A stretch of DNA of 64,000 bases, taken from contig NZ_CACMSM010000002.1 in assembly GCF_902616385.1 (NCBI RefSeq), forward strand, positions 1 to 64,000, written 5' to 3'. The notes below the pieces were generated by a model. It saw nothing but the letters and a program-made list of their open reading frames with translations, searched no databases and was not told the origin of the DNA. The position numbers and the translations under genes are program-made. How positions within the stretch are numbered: position 1 is the first letter of the stretch; each line of letters starts with the position of its first letter. Below are positions 24,974-35,371 of this stretch, piece after piece. This DNA is from an uncultured Prochlorococcus sp. (GTDB lineage: Bacteria > Cyanobacteriota > Cyanobacteriia > PCC-6307 > Cyanobiaceae).

Positions 24974-26863
24974 ATGTGCGGAATTTCAGGAATTTTTAAT
25001 TTATCTATTCCTAAAACTGATTTAAAAAAATATATTCGCAAAATGGGCAGTGCTCAATATCATAGAGGTCCTGACGAATGGGGGGAAATGATCTCTGAAT
25101 TTATTGCATTTGGTCATAACAGATTGACAATTCTGGATGATAAGGGAGGTAAACAGCCAATGACCATTAATAATGTTTCAATAATATTCAATGGAGAGAT
25201 ATATAATAATATCCAAATTAGAGAGTCATTGGCAAAAGAAGGTATAAAATTTACCTCAACACACTCTGATACAGAGAGTATTTTGAGAGCCTATCTTAAA
25301 TGGGGGACAAATGCATTTCAAAAATTAGATGGAATGTTCTCATTTGCAATATTAGACTCAAGAGTTGGTAAATTTTATTTAGCTAGGGACTTTATTGGTA
25401 TAAAGCCTCTATATTATTTCTCTAAGGATGATGGATTGATTTTTTCAAGTGAAATTAAAGGAATAATTGCAAGTGGATTATACAAGCCTTCAATTAATAA
25501 AGAACAATTACCAAATTTCTTTTTTAATAGATCGGTTTATGGTAGTCAAACATTATTTGAAAATATTTATAAGCTCCCTCCAGGAAAATTTATTACCTAT
25601 GATATGCAAAAATGTAATTTTCATATTTCTAGTTTTGTCCCAGATTCCTTTTGTGAGATAAGAAATAATCAAAATTTGGAACACTTGTTAAAATCTGAGG
25701 TTAATTCACATTTACAGGCAGATTGTGAAGTTTCAGTAGCTTTATCAGGAGGCATAGACTCGTCGTTAATTGCATATTATTCATCTTTAAATTCATCTAA
25801 AATTTCAACCTTCAATATTAAAACTGAATCAGTTTTTGACGAGTCAAAGTATGCAGAAAAAATTGTTAAACACATAAAAAGTAATCACTATTCTCTTTTG
25901 CTTGATAATAAAAAAATGATAAAATATTTTGAGAATTGGTCTTTATATAATGATGACCCAGTAGGTGATCCTTCATCTCTGGCATTATATTATATGAATA
26001 AAGAAGTAAATAAAAATGGGTTTAAAGTTTTATTAAGTGGTGAAGGTGCTGATGAATTATTTGTTGGTTATAACTCCTACATTAGATACTTTATTTTTCG
26101 TTTATTAGGTTTGTTACCTTTTTCAAATATAGCTGTTAAGCTTTTAGCTAAAATTTTAAATGATTTTAGACTTTTAGATTATTTTTTAATGAGTAAAAAA
26201 TTAAAAAGGCCCTATTTTTTAGGAACCTCACATAGTATTTCAATTGAAAATTTATCTAATCTTTTTATTGATTCAAAAAAATCTGTAAAAAATATTTTTG
26301 ATTTTATAAAGGAAAATCAAATTAATCCTAAAAGTATTTATTCTTCTTTATTTTATGATCAAGAGTTTAGGCTGCCGTATGATTTACTATTAAGAGCAGA
26401 TAAAGCATCAATGGCAAATTCTGTAGAAATAAGAGTTCCTTTTCTTTCCTCAAAATTAATTGCTTTTTCAAGAAAAAATGCTTTTTATAAGTTATTTTCT
26501 TTTTTACCAATGTTGAATAAAATAAAATTAAAATTTATTTCTGCAAAATTTTTTGGCTTTTTATTTTCATTTAGAAAAAAAAATGGTTTTGAATTACCTG
26601 TTGATAAATGGATAAAATTTCTAGATCAAAAATTTTTAAAGGTTTTTTTTAAAGAGGCATTATTTTGCAAAATTATAAATTATTCATATCTTTATAAGTC
26701 TTTATACTCTCCCATTCATCAAAAAAAATGTATTCCTTTAATTTGGAATTGGATTGTGCTAGAAATTTGGTATAGAAATTGGATCTTAGATTATTCAAAA
26801 TCTTTAGAAAATATTTCAAATAAAATTCCTAATGATTATTTTGATTCCAAACTTAATAATTAA
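24974..26863 (+). CDS. asnB: Glutamine-hydrolysing asparagine synthetase-like protein
   Basis: A 629-residue protein. Cys2 in MCGISGIF is the glutaminase nucleophile; the Ntn domain covers about 1-200 with HRGPD and FNGEIYN; the synthetase PP-loop SGGIDSS is at 258-264 and a LSGEGADELF block follows. All active-site parts are present. In polysaccharide clusters such proteins often amidate uronic acids on the nucleotide sugar or glycan. Its neighbours (CapA, CapK-like, two-domain oxidoreductase, WecC) support that over bulk asparagine synthesis. It is one of three such proteins in the window. Confidence 0.88.
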   Translation: MCGISGIFNLSIPKTDLKKYIRKMGSAQYHRGPDEWGEMISEFIAFGHNRLTILDDKGGKQPMTINNVSIIFNGEIYNNIQIRESLAKEGIKFTSTHSDTESILRAYLKWGTNAFQKLDGMFSFAILDSRVGKFYLARDFIGIKPLYYFSKDDGLIFSSEIKGIIASGLYKPSINKEQLPNFFFNRSVYGSQTLFENIYKLPPGKFITYDMQKCNFHISSFVPDSFCEIRNNQNLEHLLKSEVNSHLQADCEVSVALSGGIDSSLIAYYSSLNSSKISTFNIKTESVFDESKYAEKIVKHIKSNHYSLLLDNKKMIKYFENWSLYNDDPVGDPSSLALYYMNKEVNKNGFKVLLSGEGADELFVGYNSYIRYFIFRLLGLLPFSNIAVKLLAKILNDFRLLDYFLMSKKLKRPYFLGTSHSISIENLSNLFIDSKKSVKNIFDFIKENQINPKSIYSSLFYDQEFRLPYDLLLRADKASMANSVEIRVPFLSSKLIAFSRKNAFYKLFSFLPMLNKIKLKFISAKFFGFLFSFRKKNGFELPVDKWIKFLDQKFLKVFFKEALFCKIINYSYLYKSLYSPIHQKKCIPLIWNWIVLEIWYRNWILDYSKSLENISNKIPNDYFDSKLNN

Positions 26864-26896
26864 AACATTATCACTTCAGAAATTTAAATTATTTAA

Positions 26897-28279
26897 ATGA
26901 GTAATATAAATACTATATATAGTTCTTTGTCTCCATGGGCTCAAAATTTATCATGCACAGCCTATGGAATATTAAAAAATAGAGAAAGACAAGGATATGA
27001 ATTTTATAATTATTATCACTCATTATTAAAAAGTGAATTTGATTCGGCCGAATTAATTAGAAAAAATCAACAAAATAGTTTACGAAAAGTTCTTAAAAAC
27101 GCATCAATAAATAATCCTTATTACAGGGATATATTTCGAAGTTTTAATTTAGAGCATAATAATTACTATGAGCTTCTTGAAAAAATTCCAATTTTAACTA
27201 AAGAAAAAATTATAAAAAATAAAGATAAATTAATCTCATCAAATATTAATAAAAATAAACTTATTAATGCAAAAACAAGTGGATCTACTGGTACGGCTTT
27301 AAGTTTTTATACAACAAAATCCTTAATTGCTTTTCAATGGGCAGTATGGTGGAGATATCGAAGAAGATTTTCCTTCTTGCCTAAACAATGGCATGTTAAT
27401 TTCACAGGGAAACCTGTTATAAAAATAGATCAACTAAATCCTCCTTTTTGGAGGATAGATTATGCAAGAAAGCAGGTTATAATATGTTCTTCTCAATTAA
27501 ATAATAAAAAAATAAAATATATATTAGATTTCATAAATAGAAAAAAGATTAATATTTTTACTGGCTATCCATCTATAGTCACTCAATTTTGCGAACTTAT
27601 TATCAGTAATTCACTATCTTTAGATTTCAAACCATCTTTGGTAACTTTAGGAGCTGAAAAATGCTATGAATATCAGAAAAAAATCATTCATCAGGTTACT
27701 GGAGCATTAATTACAGATCAATATGGAATATCAGAGGGGTGTGCAAATGCTTCTAAATGTCAATATGGAAATTATCATGAAGACTCTGAATTCAGTTACT
27801 TAGAATGTTTAGATAAAGTACAAAATAAAGATGGAAGTTACACAGGCAAAGTTATAGCTACAAGTCTAATCAATAACTCATTCCCTTTCATCAGATATCA
27901 GACTGGTGATACAGCAACTTGGGCGCCAAATAATTTTAAATGTCCTTGCGGACGAGAATCAAAGGTTTTGTTGCGGATAGAGGGTAGAATAGAGGATTAT
28001 GTTTTAACTTCTGATGGCAATAAATTTATGAGATTTGATTATTTATTTAAAGAAACTTCTTCAATAAAAGAAGCCCAAATCTATCAAAAAGAAATTGATT
28101 ACATAACAATTAGATATATTCCAAGAGATGATTTTAAAAAAGATGATTTAGAGAAAATAAGAAAATTATCTAGTGAATATATTAGTCCTCTTCTAAAAAT
28201 AAATTTTGAAGAAGTTAATGAAATTGAAAGGACTAAGAGTGGTAAATTTAAAGCAGTTATATCTGACATTAAAAAATAA
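26897..28279 (+). CDS. CapK/PaaK-like adenylate-forming protein
   Basis: A 460-residue member of the phenylacetate-CoA ligase-like family. Visible are the P-loop TSGSTGTALSFY near 130, ITDQYGISEGCAN, IRYQTGDTATW and the C-terminal RIEGRIEDYV block. A CPCG cysteine pair precedes it, as in PaaK. Capsule-locus members are called CapK and have no firmly known substrate; activation of a carboxylate to an acyl-adenylate is expected. The GTG start of the oxidoreductase follows 12 bases later. Confidence 0.85.
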   Translation: MSNINTIYSSLSPWAQNLSCTAYGILKNRERQGYEFYNYYHSLLKSEFDSAELIRKNQQNSLRKVLKNASINNPYYRDIFRSFNLEHNNYYELLEKIPILTKEKIIKNKDKLISSNINKNKLINAKTSGSTGTALSFYTTKSLIAFQWAVWWRYRRRFSFLPKQWHVNFTGKPVIKIDQLNPPFWRIDYARKQVIICSSQLNNKKIKYILDFINRKKINIFTGYPSIVTQFCELIISNSLSLDFKPSLVTLGAEKCYEYQKKIIHQVTGALITDQYGISEGCANASKCQYGNYHEDSEFSYLECLDKVQNKDGSYTGKVIATSLINNSFPFIRYQTGDTATWAPNNFKCPCGRESKVLLRIEGRIEDYVLTSDGNKFMRFDYLFKETSSIKEAQIYQKEIDYITIRYIPRDDFKKDDLEKIRKLSSEYISPLLKINFEEVNEIERTKSGKFKAVISDIKK

Positions 28280-28290
28280 ATTCTTTTATT

Positions 28291-30396
28291 GTGAAGCAGC
28301 TTGTTCAAAACCTTTCTGAGAAATCTACATCTTTTATTGAAATTCCTTGTCCTAAAGTTGATAAAGGAGAGATCCTCATAGAAACATCAAAAACTCTTCT
28401 TTCTGCTGGAACTGAAAGAATGCTAGTCGATTTTTCAAAATCTAATATTGTAGAAAAAATCAAAAAACAACCAGATAAAACAAAAGATGTTATAAATAAA
28501 CTTAAAACTGATGGAATTATTCCAACATTAGAAGCAGTATCAAATAAATTAAATTCTTACATTCCTCTTGGATATTGCAATGTTGGAACAATAAAGGAAA
28601 TTGGCAAAGATGTTGATGGATTCAAAATTGGTGATAGGGTTTTGTCTAATGGACCACATTCTGAATATGTAGTTGTACCTAAAAATCTTTGTGCTCTTAT
28701 TCCTAGAAATGTTGTTGATGAAGATGCTACATTCACAGTTCTTGGAGCTATTGGTTTGCAGGGGACTAGATTAGCAAATCCTACCTTTGGAGAAACATTT
28801 GTGGTAATTGGATTAGGATTGATTGGCCTTTTGACTTGTCAATTACTTCAGGCCCAAGGGTGTATCGTATATGGATTTGACTTGGATAAAAAAAGATGCA
28901 AACTCGCTGAAACTTTTGGAATTAAGACTTACGATGTTAGAGACATTATTGATGTTTCTCAATGGTTAAAGGATAATTTAAATGGTATGGGAGTTGATGG
29001 AGTTATAATAACCGCTTCCACAACTAGTAATGATCCAGTTACTCTAGCTGCAGATTTATGTAGAAAGCGCGGAAGAATTATTTTAGTTGGAGTGACGGGA
29101 TTGAATTTAAGAAGAGATCTTTTTTATAAAAAAGAATTGCTATTTCAAGTAAGTTGTTCATACGGTCCTGGAAGATATGATCCTACATATGAAGAGAATG
29201 GTAATGATTATCCAATTGGATTTGTAAGATGGACAGAAAAAAGAAACTTTGAAGCCGTTTTAAATGCATTATCTAGGGGTTCATTAGATGTTAAAAAACT
29301 AATTTCACATAGATTTGATTTTAATGATGCGAATAAAGGCTATGACCTACTAACAAATAGCAAAGATATATTAGGAATCATATTTGATTATCCAAAAAAA
29401 GATGGAAAGCCACCAAGAGTTATCAGTTTGAATTCAAATAAAAATTCGTTAACTTCAAGAAATAATTGTAATGTAAGTTTTATAGGTGCAGGTAATTACG
29501 CAAGTAGAGTTCTTGTTCCAAACTTTAAAAATTGTGGAGCAAACTTGATTTCAATTTGTTCTAAAAATGGTTTAAATGCTTCAATAGTTTCTAAGAAATT
29601 TCCTTTCTCAAAGGCTTCAAGCTCTTACAATTCAATATTTGAAGAAAATGAATCAGATACAGTAGTTATTGCAACTAGACACAATACACATTACCAACTT
29701 GTTAAAGAGGCAATTTTATCTAATAAAAATATTTTTGTAGAGAAACCTCTTTGTTTGAAAAAAGAAGAATTACAAGATCTTCATGATATATATAATCAAA
29801 AATCAGGAAATTGTATACTTATGGTTGGTTTTAATAGAAGGTTTTCTAAATTAATTAAAGTTTTAAAAGATAATTTAGATAAATTATGTCAGCAACGTCA
29901 TTTTATTTTTACTTGTAATGCTGGATTTATTGAGAAAGATCACTGGCTGCAAAATAAAGATATTGGAGGGGGGAGATTTATTGGAGAATCTTGCCATTTT
30001 GTTGATCTTTTAAGATTTTTAGCCGATAGTGCCATAGTGGATTTAAGATTAAATATTCCATCTATATCTAATGAAAATGATGATAATTTTACAATTAATA
30101 TTGCCTTTGAAAATGGATCTATGGGAACAATTCATTATTTCTCAAATGGGCATAAATCTTTTCCTAAAGAGCGATTAGAGGTTTTTTCTGGGGGTAAAAT
30201 TTTTAGAATAGATAATTTTAGGGAGTTAAGTATATGGGCTTCAAAAGGATCAAAAAAAAAGAAATTAATTACTCAAGACAAAGGGCAAAAAGAATGTATT
30301 AATGCATTTATTAATGCAATTAAAAAAAATGAATCCTCACCAATACCAATTAATGAAATATTTGAAGTACACTCTTTTATGTTAAAAGCAATTTAG
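28291..30396 (+). CDS. Two-domain oxidoreductase: MDR alcohol dehydrogenase fused to Gfo/Idh/MocA
   Basis: A 701-residue fusion. Residues 1 to about 360 are a medium-chain dehydrogenase with VIGLGLIGLLTCQLLQAQG as cofactor motif; residues about 385-701 are a Gfo/Idh/MocA domain with VSFIGAGNYASRVL, then VEKPLC and GFNRRFS. This bi-domain protein recurs in exopolysaccharide loci next to heparinase-like, CapK-like and asparagine-synthetase-like genes, as here. The substrate is not established; oxidation and re-reduction of a sugar or sugar acid is likely. The start is GTG at 28291. WecC begins two bases after the stop. Confidence 0.88.
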   Translation: MKQLVQNLSEKSTSFIEIPCPKVDKGEILIETSKTLLSAGTERMLVDFSKSNIVEKIKKQPDKTKDVINKLKTDGIIPTLEAVSNKLNSYIPLGYCNVGTIKEIGKDVDGFKIGDRVLSNGPHSEYVVVPKNLCALIPRNVVDEDATFTVLGAIGLQGTRLANPTFGETFVVIGLGLIGLLTCQLLQAQGCIVYGFDLDKKRCKLAETFGIKTYDVRDIIDVSQWLKDNLNGMGVDGVIITASTTSNDPVTLAADLCRKRGRIILVGVTGLNLRRDLFYKKELLFQVSCSYGPGRYDPTYEENGNDYPIGFVRWTEKRNFEAVLNALSRGSLDVKKLISHRFDFNDANKGYDLLTNSKDILGIIFDYPKKDGKPPRVISLNSNKNSLTSRNNCNVSFIGAGNYASRVLVPNFKNCGANLISICSKNGLNASIVSKKFPFSKASSSYNSIFEENESDTVVIATRHNTHYQLVKEAILSNKNIFVEKPLCLKKEELQDLHDIYNQKSGNCILMVGFNRRFSKLIKVLKDNLDKLCQQRHFIFTCNAGFIEKDHWLQNKDIGGGRFIGESCHFVDLLRFLADSAIVDLRLNIPSISNENDDNFTINIAFENGSMGTIHYFSNGHKSFPKERLEVFSGGKIFRIDNFRELSIWASKGSKKKKLITQDKGQKECINAFINAIKKNESSPIPINEIFEVHSFMLKAI

Positions 30397-30397
30397 G

Positions 30398-31600
30398 ATG
30401 GCAAAGTGTTGTATTTTTGGTTTAGGTTATATAGGGTTGCCTACTGCAGCTGTTCTTTGTGATGCAGGGCATCAAGTTTTTGGTGTAGATACAAATTTAG
30501 ACGTTGTTGAAAGTATAAATTCTGGGAAGGTACATATATTTGAACCCAATTTGGAAGAAAAGATATCTAAATATATTAGTTCAGGTGATTTAAAAGCATC
30601 CATAACTCCATCTAAAGCAGAAATATTTATTATTGCAGTGCCTACACCTTTTAATAATTCTAAAAATAGAATTCCAATTCCCAATATTGATTATGTTATA
30701 AGTGCATCTAAGACAATAGCTTCAGTTATTAAAGAAGGAGATATTGTAATATTGGAGTCAACTTGTCCAATAGGAACAACCAGAAATGTTTATGATTTAA
30801 TTTCAAAAATTAGCAAAGTAAAAAATTTTCATTTGGCTTATTGTCCTGAAAGAGTTTTACCAGGAAATATTCTTAAAGAGCTGGTTTCAAATAGTAGAGT
30901 TATTGGTGGATTAAATCAATTAGATTCTGATAAGATTTTTAATTTTTATAAAACTTTTTGTGAAGGGAAAATTATTAAGACTGATTCTAAAACTGCTGAA
31001 TTAGTAAAGTTGTCAGAGAATGCATTCAGAGATGTTAATATTGCTTTTGCAAATGAGATGTCTATTATTTGTAATAAATTAGGAGTAAATCCATGGGAAC
31101 TAATTAATATTTGTAATCAACATCCAAGGGTAAATATTCTTAACCCTGGATGCGGCGTAGGAGGTCATTGTATAGCTATTGATCCATGGTTTATTGCTCA
31201 TAAGTTTCCTGAAGAAACAAAATTAATTCAGCAAGCCAGGAATACTAATAACCAAAAATCTGAATGGGTAATTACTCAAATTGAAACCAAATCAAGGGAA
31301 CTTTCCTTAGATTTATCTAAAAAAATTAAAATCGGTTGTTTTGGGTTATCTTTTAAACCTGATATTGATGATTTAAGAGAATCGCCTGCTTTAAAAATAG
31401 TTTTGAATTTAATTGAGAAAGGATTAGATGTTATTGTCTGTGAACCTAATATTAATTCACACACTGACTTTGATTTATGCGATTTTGAAATTGTTGAGGA
31501 AAAAGCTGATTTGCTTGTTTTTCTTGTGAATCATTCAAAATTTAAAACAAAAAATATTAATAAAAAACCAATTTTGGATTACTGTGGTTTATTGAACTAG
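30398..31600 (+). CDS. wecC: UDP-N-acetyl-D-mannosamine dehydrogenase
   Basis: A 400-residue nucleotide-sugar dehydrogenase. GLGYIGLPTAAVL at the start, the VPTPF loop, the catalytic C258 in GVGGHCIAIDPWFI and the LSFKPDIDDLRESPA C-terminal block match WecC. It oxidises UDP-ManNAc to UDP-ManNAcA with NAD+. WecB, which makes UDP-ManNAc, is at 34259, separated by the reverse-oriented Rml genes. Together they supply UDP-ManNAcA for the glycan. The two genes were probably parted by insertion of the Rml block. Confidence 0.9.
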   Translation: MAKCCIFGLGYIGLPTAAVLCDAGHQVFGVDTNLDVVESINSGKVHIFEPNLEEKISKYISSGDLKASITPSKAEIFIIAVPTPFNNSKNRIPIPNIDYVISASKTIASVIKEGDIVILESTCPIGTTRNVYDLISKISKVKNFHLAYCPERVLPGNILKELVSNSRVIGGLNQLDSDKIFNFYKTFCEGKIIKTDSKTAELVKLSENAFRDVNIAFANEMSIICNKLGVNPWELINICNQHPRVNILNPGCGVGGHCIAIDPWFIAHKFPEETKLIQQARNTNNQKSEWVITQIETKSRELSLDLSKKIKIGCFGLSFKPDIDDLRESPALKIVLNLIEKGLDVIVCEPNINSHTDFDLCDFEIVEEKADLLVFLVNHSKFKTKNINKKPILDYCGLLN

Positions 31601-31613
31601 ATTTTTATTTATT

Positions 31614-32678
31614 TCAAAAGCTTCTTTTTAACATTTCATTACACCATTCTATATTTTGTGCATACCAAAAAATAGTTTTTTTTATGTTTTTTTCGAAAGA
31701 ATTTTTTTCTTCCCAACCAAGTTCCTCTCTTATTTTTTTGGAATTTATAGAGTATCTTCTATCATGTCCAGGCCTATCTTCGACATAAGTTAATAAATCT
31801 ATGTGAGGCGAATGATTTGGATTTATATCATCTAAATGTTTACAAATATTTTTTATAACTTCATAATTACTTTTCTCATTTGAGCCCCCAATACAATATC
31901 TGCTACCTATTTCTCCTTTGCTAGCTACCAAAATAAGTGCATTTATATGATCTTCAACAAATAACCAATCTCTTACATTTTTACCATCTCCATAAAGTGG
32001 AATAAATTCTTTTTTTAAACCTCTTAAAGTTACTAATGGGATTAATTTTTCTGGAAATTGCCAAGGCCCAAAATTATTAGAGCAATTCGTTATTATCACA
32101 GGGAATCCATAAGTATGGAACCAAGCATTAGCTAAATGATCGCTAGAAGCCTTACTAGCAGAGTATGGACTTCTAGGATCATAAGGAGAATTTTCATTAA
32201 AACTTCCTAGTTCCCCAAGCGATCCAAATACCTCATCAGTACTTATGTGTAAAAATCTAAAGTTACTCTTTTCTGAAGAATTTAATGAATCCCAATATTT
32301 AAAACTTGAGTCAATCAAATTGTAAGTTCCAATTATATTATTCTCAATAAAAATTCCTGGGGATTTAATCGAATTATCTACATGACTTTCAGCCGCTAAG
32401 TGAAAAATAAGATCTGGTTTTGCTAATTGAATAGCCTGGTCAATTTTTTCATTTTCTCGAAGATCTAAATTGAAAAATTGATATCTTGATTTCTTTTCAT
32501 TATTTTTTGCAAGGAAATTATTTATTCTGTTGGTGTCACTTGCATAACCTAATTTATCAATGTTAAAAATTCGAGAATTAGTGTTTTGTAGTAAATTTAT
32601 AATTAAGTTGCCTCCTATAAAACCGCATCCCCCAGTGATTAAAATATTTTTACAATAGTCAAAATTTAAGTTATTCAA
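31614..32678 (-). CDS. rfbB: dTDP-glucose 4,6-dehydratase
   Basis: A 354-residue extended SDR. The NAD motif TGGCGFIGGN is at 15-24, the catalytic triplet T147-D148-E149 in STDEVFG, and Y172-x3-K176 in PYSASKASSDH. All residues needed for dehydration of dTDP-glucose to dTDP-4-keto-6-deoxyglucose are present. It is the last gene of the order A-C-B on the minus strand, four bases after rfbC. It converges on wecC with only 13 bases between. Confidence 0.95.
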   Translation of the reverse strand: MNNLNFDYCKNILITGGCGFIGGNLIINLLQNTNSRIFNIDKLGYASDTNRINNFLAKNNEKKSRYQFFNLDLRENEKIDQAIQLAKPDLIFHLAAESHVDNSIKSPGIFIENNIIGTYNLIDSSFKYWDSLNSSEKSNFRFLHISTDEVFGSLGELGSFNENSPYDPRSPYSASKASSDHLANAWFHTYGFPVIITNCSNNFGPWQFPEKLIPLVTLRGLKKEFIPLYGDGKNVRDWLFVEDHINALILVASKGEIGSRYCIGGSNEKSNYEVIKNICKHLDDINPNHSPHIDLLTYVEDRPGHDRRYSINSKKIREELGWEEKNSFEKNIKKTIFWYAQNIEWCNEMLKRSF

Positions 32679-32681
32679 AAT

Positions 32682-33263
32682 TTAAAAATTAAAGAGGTCT
32701 GAATCAGATAAATTATAAAGTAAATTTGCTTCTTTATCTTTAGCGGAAAGTATTGGTTCTCCTTTTGTTGTTGGCCAAGTAATTTTTAAATTAGGATCAT
32801 TCCACCTGATTGATCTTTCAAGATTTTTATACCAATATTCATCGACTTTATAAATAACTGAAGCTTCATCTGAAATAGTAAGAAAACCATGAGCAAATCC
32901 CTGAGGTATCCAAATTTGTTTATGATTTTGATCATTAAGATAAAATCCTGACCAAAGACCAAAAGTTTTTGAATTTTTTCTTAAATCTATAACGACATCA
33001 AAAATATTACCTTTAACACATTTAACTAGTTTTCCTTGAGGTTTTGGAGATATTTGATAATGAAGTCCCCTTAAAATGTTCTTTTTTGAAATTGAATAAT
33101 TATCTTGAACAAATTCTTTTTTATTTCCAGTTAGATCATTAAAAAGTTTTTTATTCCAACTCTCCATGAATATACCTCTTTGATCCAAAAATAACTTAGG
33201 AGTCATTAATAAAGGTCCATTAATAATTATTCCATCCTTATTCTTGATAAATTCAATTTTCAT
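32682..33263 (-). CDS. rfbC: dTDP-4-dehydrorhamnose 3,5-epimerase
   Basis: A 193-residue cupin of full family length. H68 in RGLHYQ and Y138 in IYKVDEYW are the catalytic base and acid. It turns dTDP-4-keto-6-deoxyglucose into dTDP-4-keto-rhamnose. It lies between rfbA and rfbB. The final reductase RfbD is not in the window, so either it is encoded elsewhere or the keto sugar is used by another enzyme. Confidence 0.94.
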   Translation of the reverse strand: MKIEFIKNKDGIIINGPLLMTPKLFLDQRGIFMESWNKKLFNDLTGNKKEFVQDNYSISKKNILRGLHYQISPKPQGKLVKCVKGNIFDVVIDLRKNSKTFGLWSGFYLNDQNHKQIWIPQGFAHGFLTISDEASVIYKVDEYWYKNLERSIRWNDPNLKITWPTTKGEPILSAKDKEANLLYNLSDSDLFNF

Positions 33264-33301
33264 TTGCGTAAATAATTAAATAACTCTATTTTTCTAATTC
33301 G

Positions 33302-34177
33302 TTATTCATTAACAATATTTATTAGGTACTTCGAATATTCACTATTTATCATTTTATTTGCCATTTGAATTAAATTTTCTTTATTTATCCATCCTAAACG
33401 CCAAGCCACTTCCTCTGGACAGCCAATTTTTAAACCTTGCCTCTTCTCTAATGTTCTAATATAGTTGCTAGCATCATTTAACCCTTCGAATGTCCCAGTA
33501 TCTAGCCAAGTTATACCTCTACCCATAATCTCAACTTTTAAGTCTTTTTCATCTAAATACTTCTGATTTATTGAAGTAATTTCAAGTTCTCCTCTTTCAG
33601 ATGGTTTTATATCTTTTGCCTTTTTTATAACATCATTTTTATAAAAATATAATCCAGTAATTGCAAATTTGCTTTTAGGATATTTAGGCTTTTCTTCTAT
33701 GCTAGTAACGTTTTTATGCTTATCAAAAATTACAATTCCATATTCTTCAGGATTACTGACCTGATAGGCAAAAACTTTACCTCCTGATGTTGAATTATTG
33801 GTATTTCTTAGCATGGAAATTAAATCATGCCCATGAAAAAGATTATCGCCTAATATTAAAGCAACATTATCATCACCTATAAAACTTTCTCCTATTATGA
33901 ATGCCTCTGCTATTCCTGAAGGGTACTCTTGTATTGCGTAATTAATATTAATTCCCCATTGTGAACCATCTTTTAAAAGGTTTTTAAAAGTTTCTTTATC
34001 CTTCTTATTTACTATTATTAAAATATCTTTGATATTAGCAAACATTAAAGTTGTTAGAGGATAATAAATCATTGGTTTGTCGTAAACTGGTAAAAGTTGT
34101 TTACTTATAGCGTTCGTAAGAGGCTTTAGCCTGCTCCCGGTACCTCCAGCCAGTATTATCCCTTTTCTTTTACTCAT
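33302..34177 (-). CDS. rfbA: Glucose-1-phosphate thymidylyltransferase
   Basis: A 291-residue nucleotidyltransferase. GIILAGGTGSRLKPLT at 5-20 is the nucleotide-binding signature; KPMIYYPL, ILGDNLFHG and ITGLYFYKND follow in order. It makes dTDP-glucose from dTTP and glucose-1-phosphate, the first step of the deoxysugar route. It is the first gene of the minus-strand Rml set and is divergent from wecB across 81 bases, which must hold both promoters. Confidence 0.95.
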   Translation of the reverse strand: MSKRKGIILAGGTGSRLKPLTNAISKQLLPVYDKPMIYYPLTTLMFANIKDILIIVNKKDKETFKNLLKDGSQWGININYAIQEYPSGIAEAFIIGESFIGDDNVALILGDNLFHGHDLISMLRNTNNSTSGGKVFAYQVSNPEEYGIVIFDKHKNVTSIEEKPKYPKSKFAITGLYFYKNDVIKKAKDIKPSERGELEITSINQKYLDEKDLKVEIMGRGITWLDTGTFEGLNDASNYIRTLEKRQGLKIGCPEEVAWRLGWINKENLIQMANKMINSEYSKYLINIVNE

Positions 34178-34258
34178 TGTATATAAAGTTATAATTTATT
34201 ATTGTAGATCCCGGACCATTAAGGAATTATAATTTTTAAGGAGATTTTATAATTTGGA

Positions 34259-35371
34259 ATGATTCCAAAACCTCTAGTTTCATTAGTAATTGGTACTAGA
34301 CCGGAAGCTATAAAGCTTGCACCAATTATTATTGAATTTAGAAAGAGTAATGAGATTAACCTTAGAGTAATTTTGACCGGTCAGCATAAAGAAATGGTTT
34401 TACAGGTATTAAATCTTTTTGATATTCAAGCTGATTTAGATTTAGAGATAATGAAAAAGTTTCAGAGTCTTACATATATAACTTCCTCAATATTAGAAAG
34501 TCTGGAAAATGAATTTTCAAAATTTAAACCCAATTTGGTAATAGTTCAGGGAGATACTACTTCCGCTTTAGCTGCAGCTTTGGCTGCATATTACCAAAAA
34601 ATACCTATTGCTCATGTAGAGGCAGGTTTAAGAACAAATAACCTTTATTATCCTTTCCCTGAGGAGGCTAATAGAAAGATTATCTCTCAAATAACTAGTT
34701 TAAATTTTGCTCCAACTCAAATTTCTGCTGATAATTTATTAGCATCAAATACTGCTGGAAAAATCTTGATTACTGGTAATACAGTTGTTGATGCCTTAAT
34801 AATAATGTCTGAAAAAATAAAATTCCTTAAAAATGATTATTTAAATAATCTTAATAAGAGCTTCATTTTATGTACTATCCATAGAAGAGAAAACTGGGGT
34901 ATGAATTTAGATAATATCATTGAAGGAATTATAAGAATATTAGATAAACATCCGGATATATCAATATTAATTCCAATGCATAAAAACGACATTGTTAGAG
35001 ATCCTTTTTTGGAAAACTTTAAATCAATTAGCAGAGTAATTTTAACTGAGCCATTAAGTTATGCTGAGCTTGTTTTCTATTTGAAAGATTGTATTTTTGT
35101 TCTTACAGATTCTGGAGGTTTGCAAGAAGAGGCACCAACTTTTGGGAAACCTGTACTAGTTTTAAGAGATAATACTGAAAGGCCTGAGGGTATAGAAGCT
35201 GGTACATCTAAATTGATTGGGACTTGTCCGGATGGAATTTTCCAAGAAGTAAATAATTTACTAACCAATTCAGAAATTTATAGAAAAATGTCAACGGCAA
35301 TTAATCCTTATGGAGATGGAACTGCAAGTGTAAAAATTGTTGAAGAATGTAAGAAATTTCTTCTAAATTGA
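34259..35371 (+). CDS. wecB: UDP-N-acetylglucosamine 2-epimerase (non-hydrolysing)
   Basis: A 370-residue GT-B-like epimerase. GTRPEAIKLAP near 13-23, VQGDTTSALAAALAAYY, HVEAGLRTN, the TIHRRENWG block and TDSGGLQEEAP are family hallmarks. It interconverts UDP-GlcNAc and UDP-ManNAc, feeding WecC at 30398. A rare clear AAGGAG lies at 34238-34243, 15 bases before the ATG, which is rather far. Its stop overlaps the TTG start of the heparinase-like gene. Confidence 0.94.
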   Translation: MIPKPLVSLVIGTRPEAIKLAPIIIEFRKSNEINLRVILTGQHKEMVLQVLNLFDIQADLDLEIMKKFQSLTYITSSILESLENEFSKFKPNLVIVQGDTTSALAAALAAYYQKIPIAHVEAGLRTNNLYYPFPEEANRKIISQITSLNFAPTQISADNLLASNTAGKILITGNTVVDALIIMSEKIKFLKNDYLNNLNKSFILCTIHRRENWGMNLDNIIEGIIRILDKHPDISILIPMHKNDIVRDPFLENFKSISRVILTEPLSYAELVFYLKDCIFVLTDSGGLQEEAPTFGKPVLVLRDNTERPEGIEAGTSKLIGTCPDGIFQEVNNLLTNSEIYRKMSTAINPYGDGTASVKIVEECKKFLLN

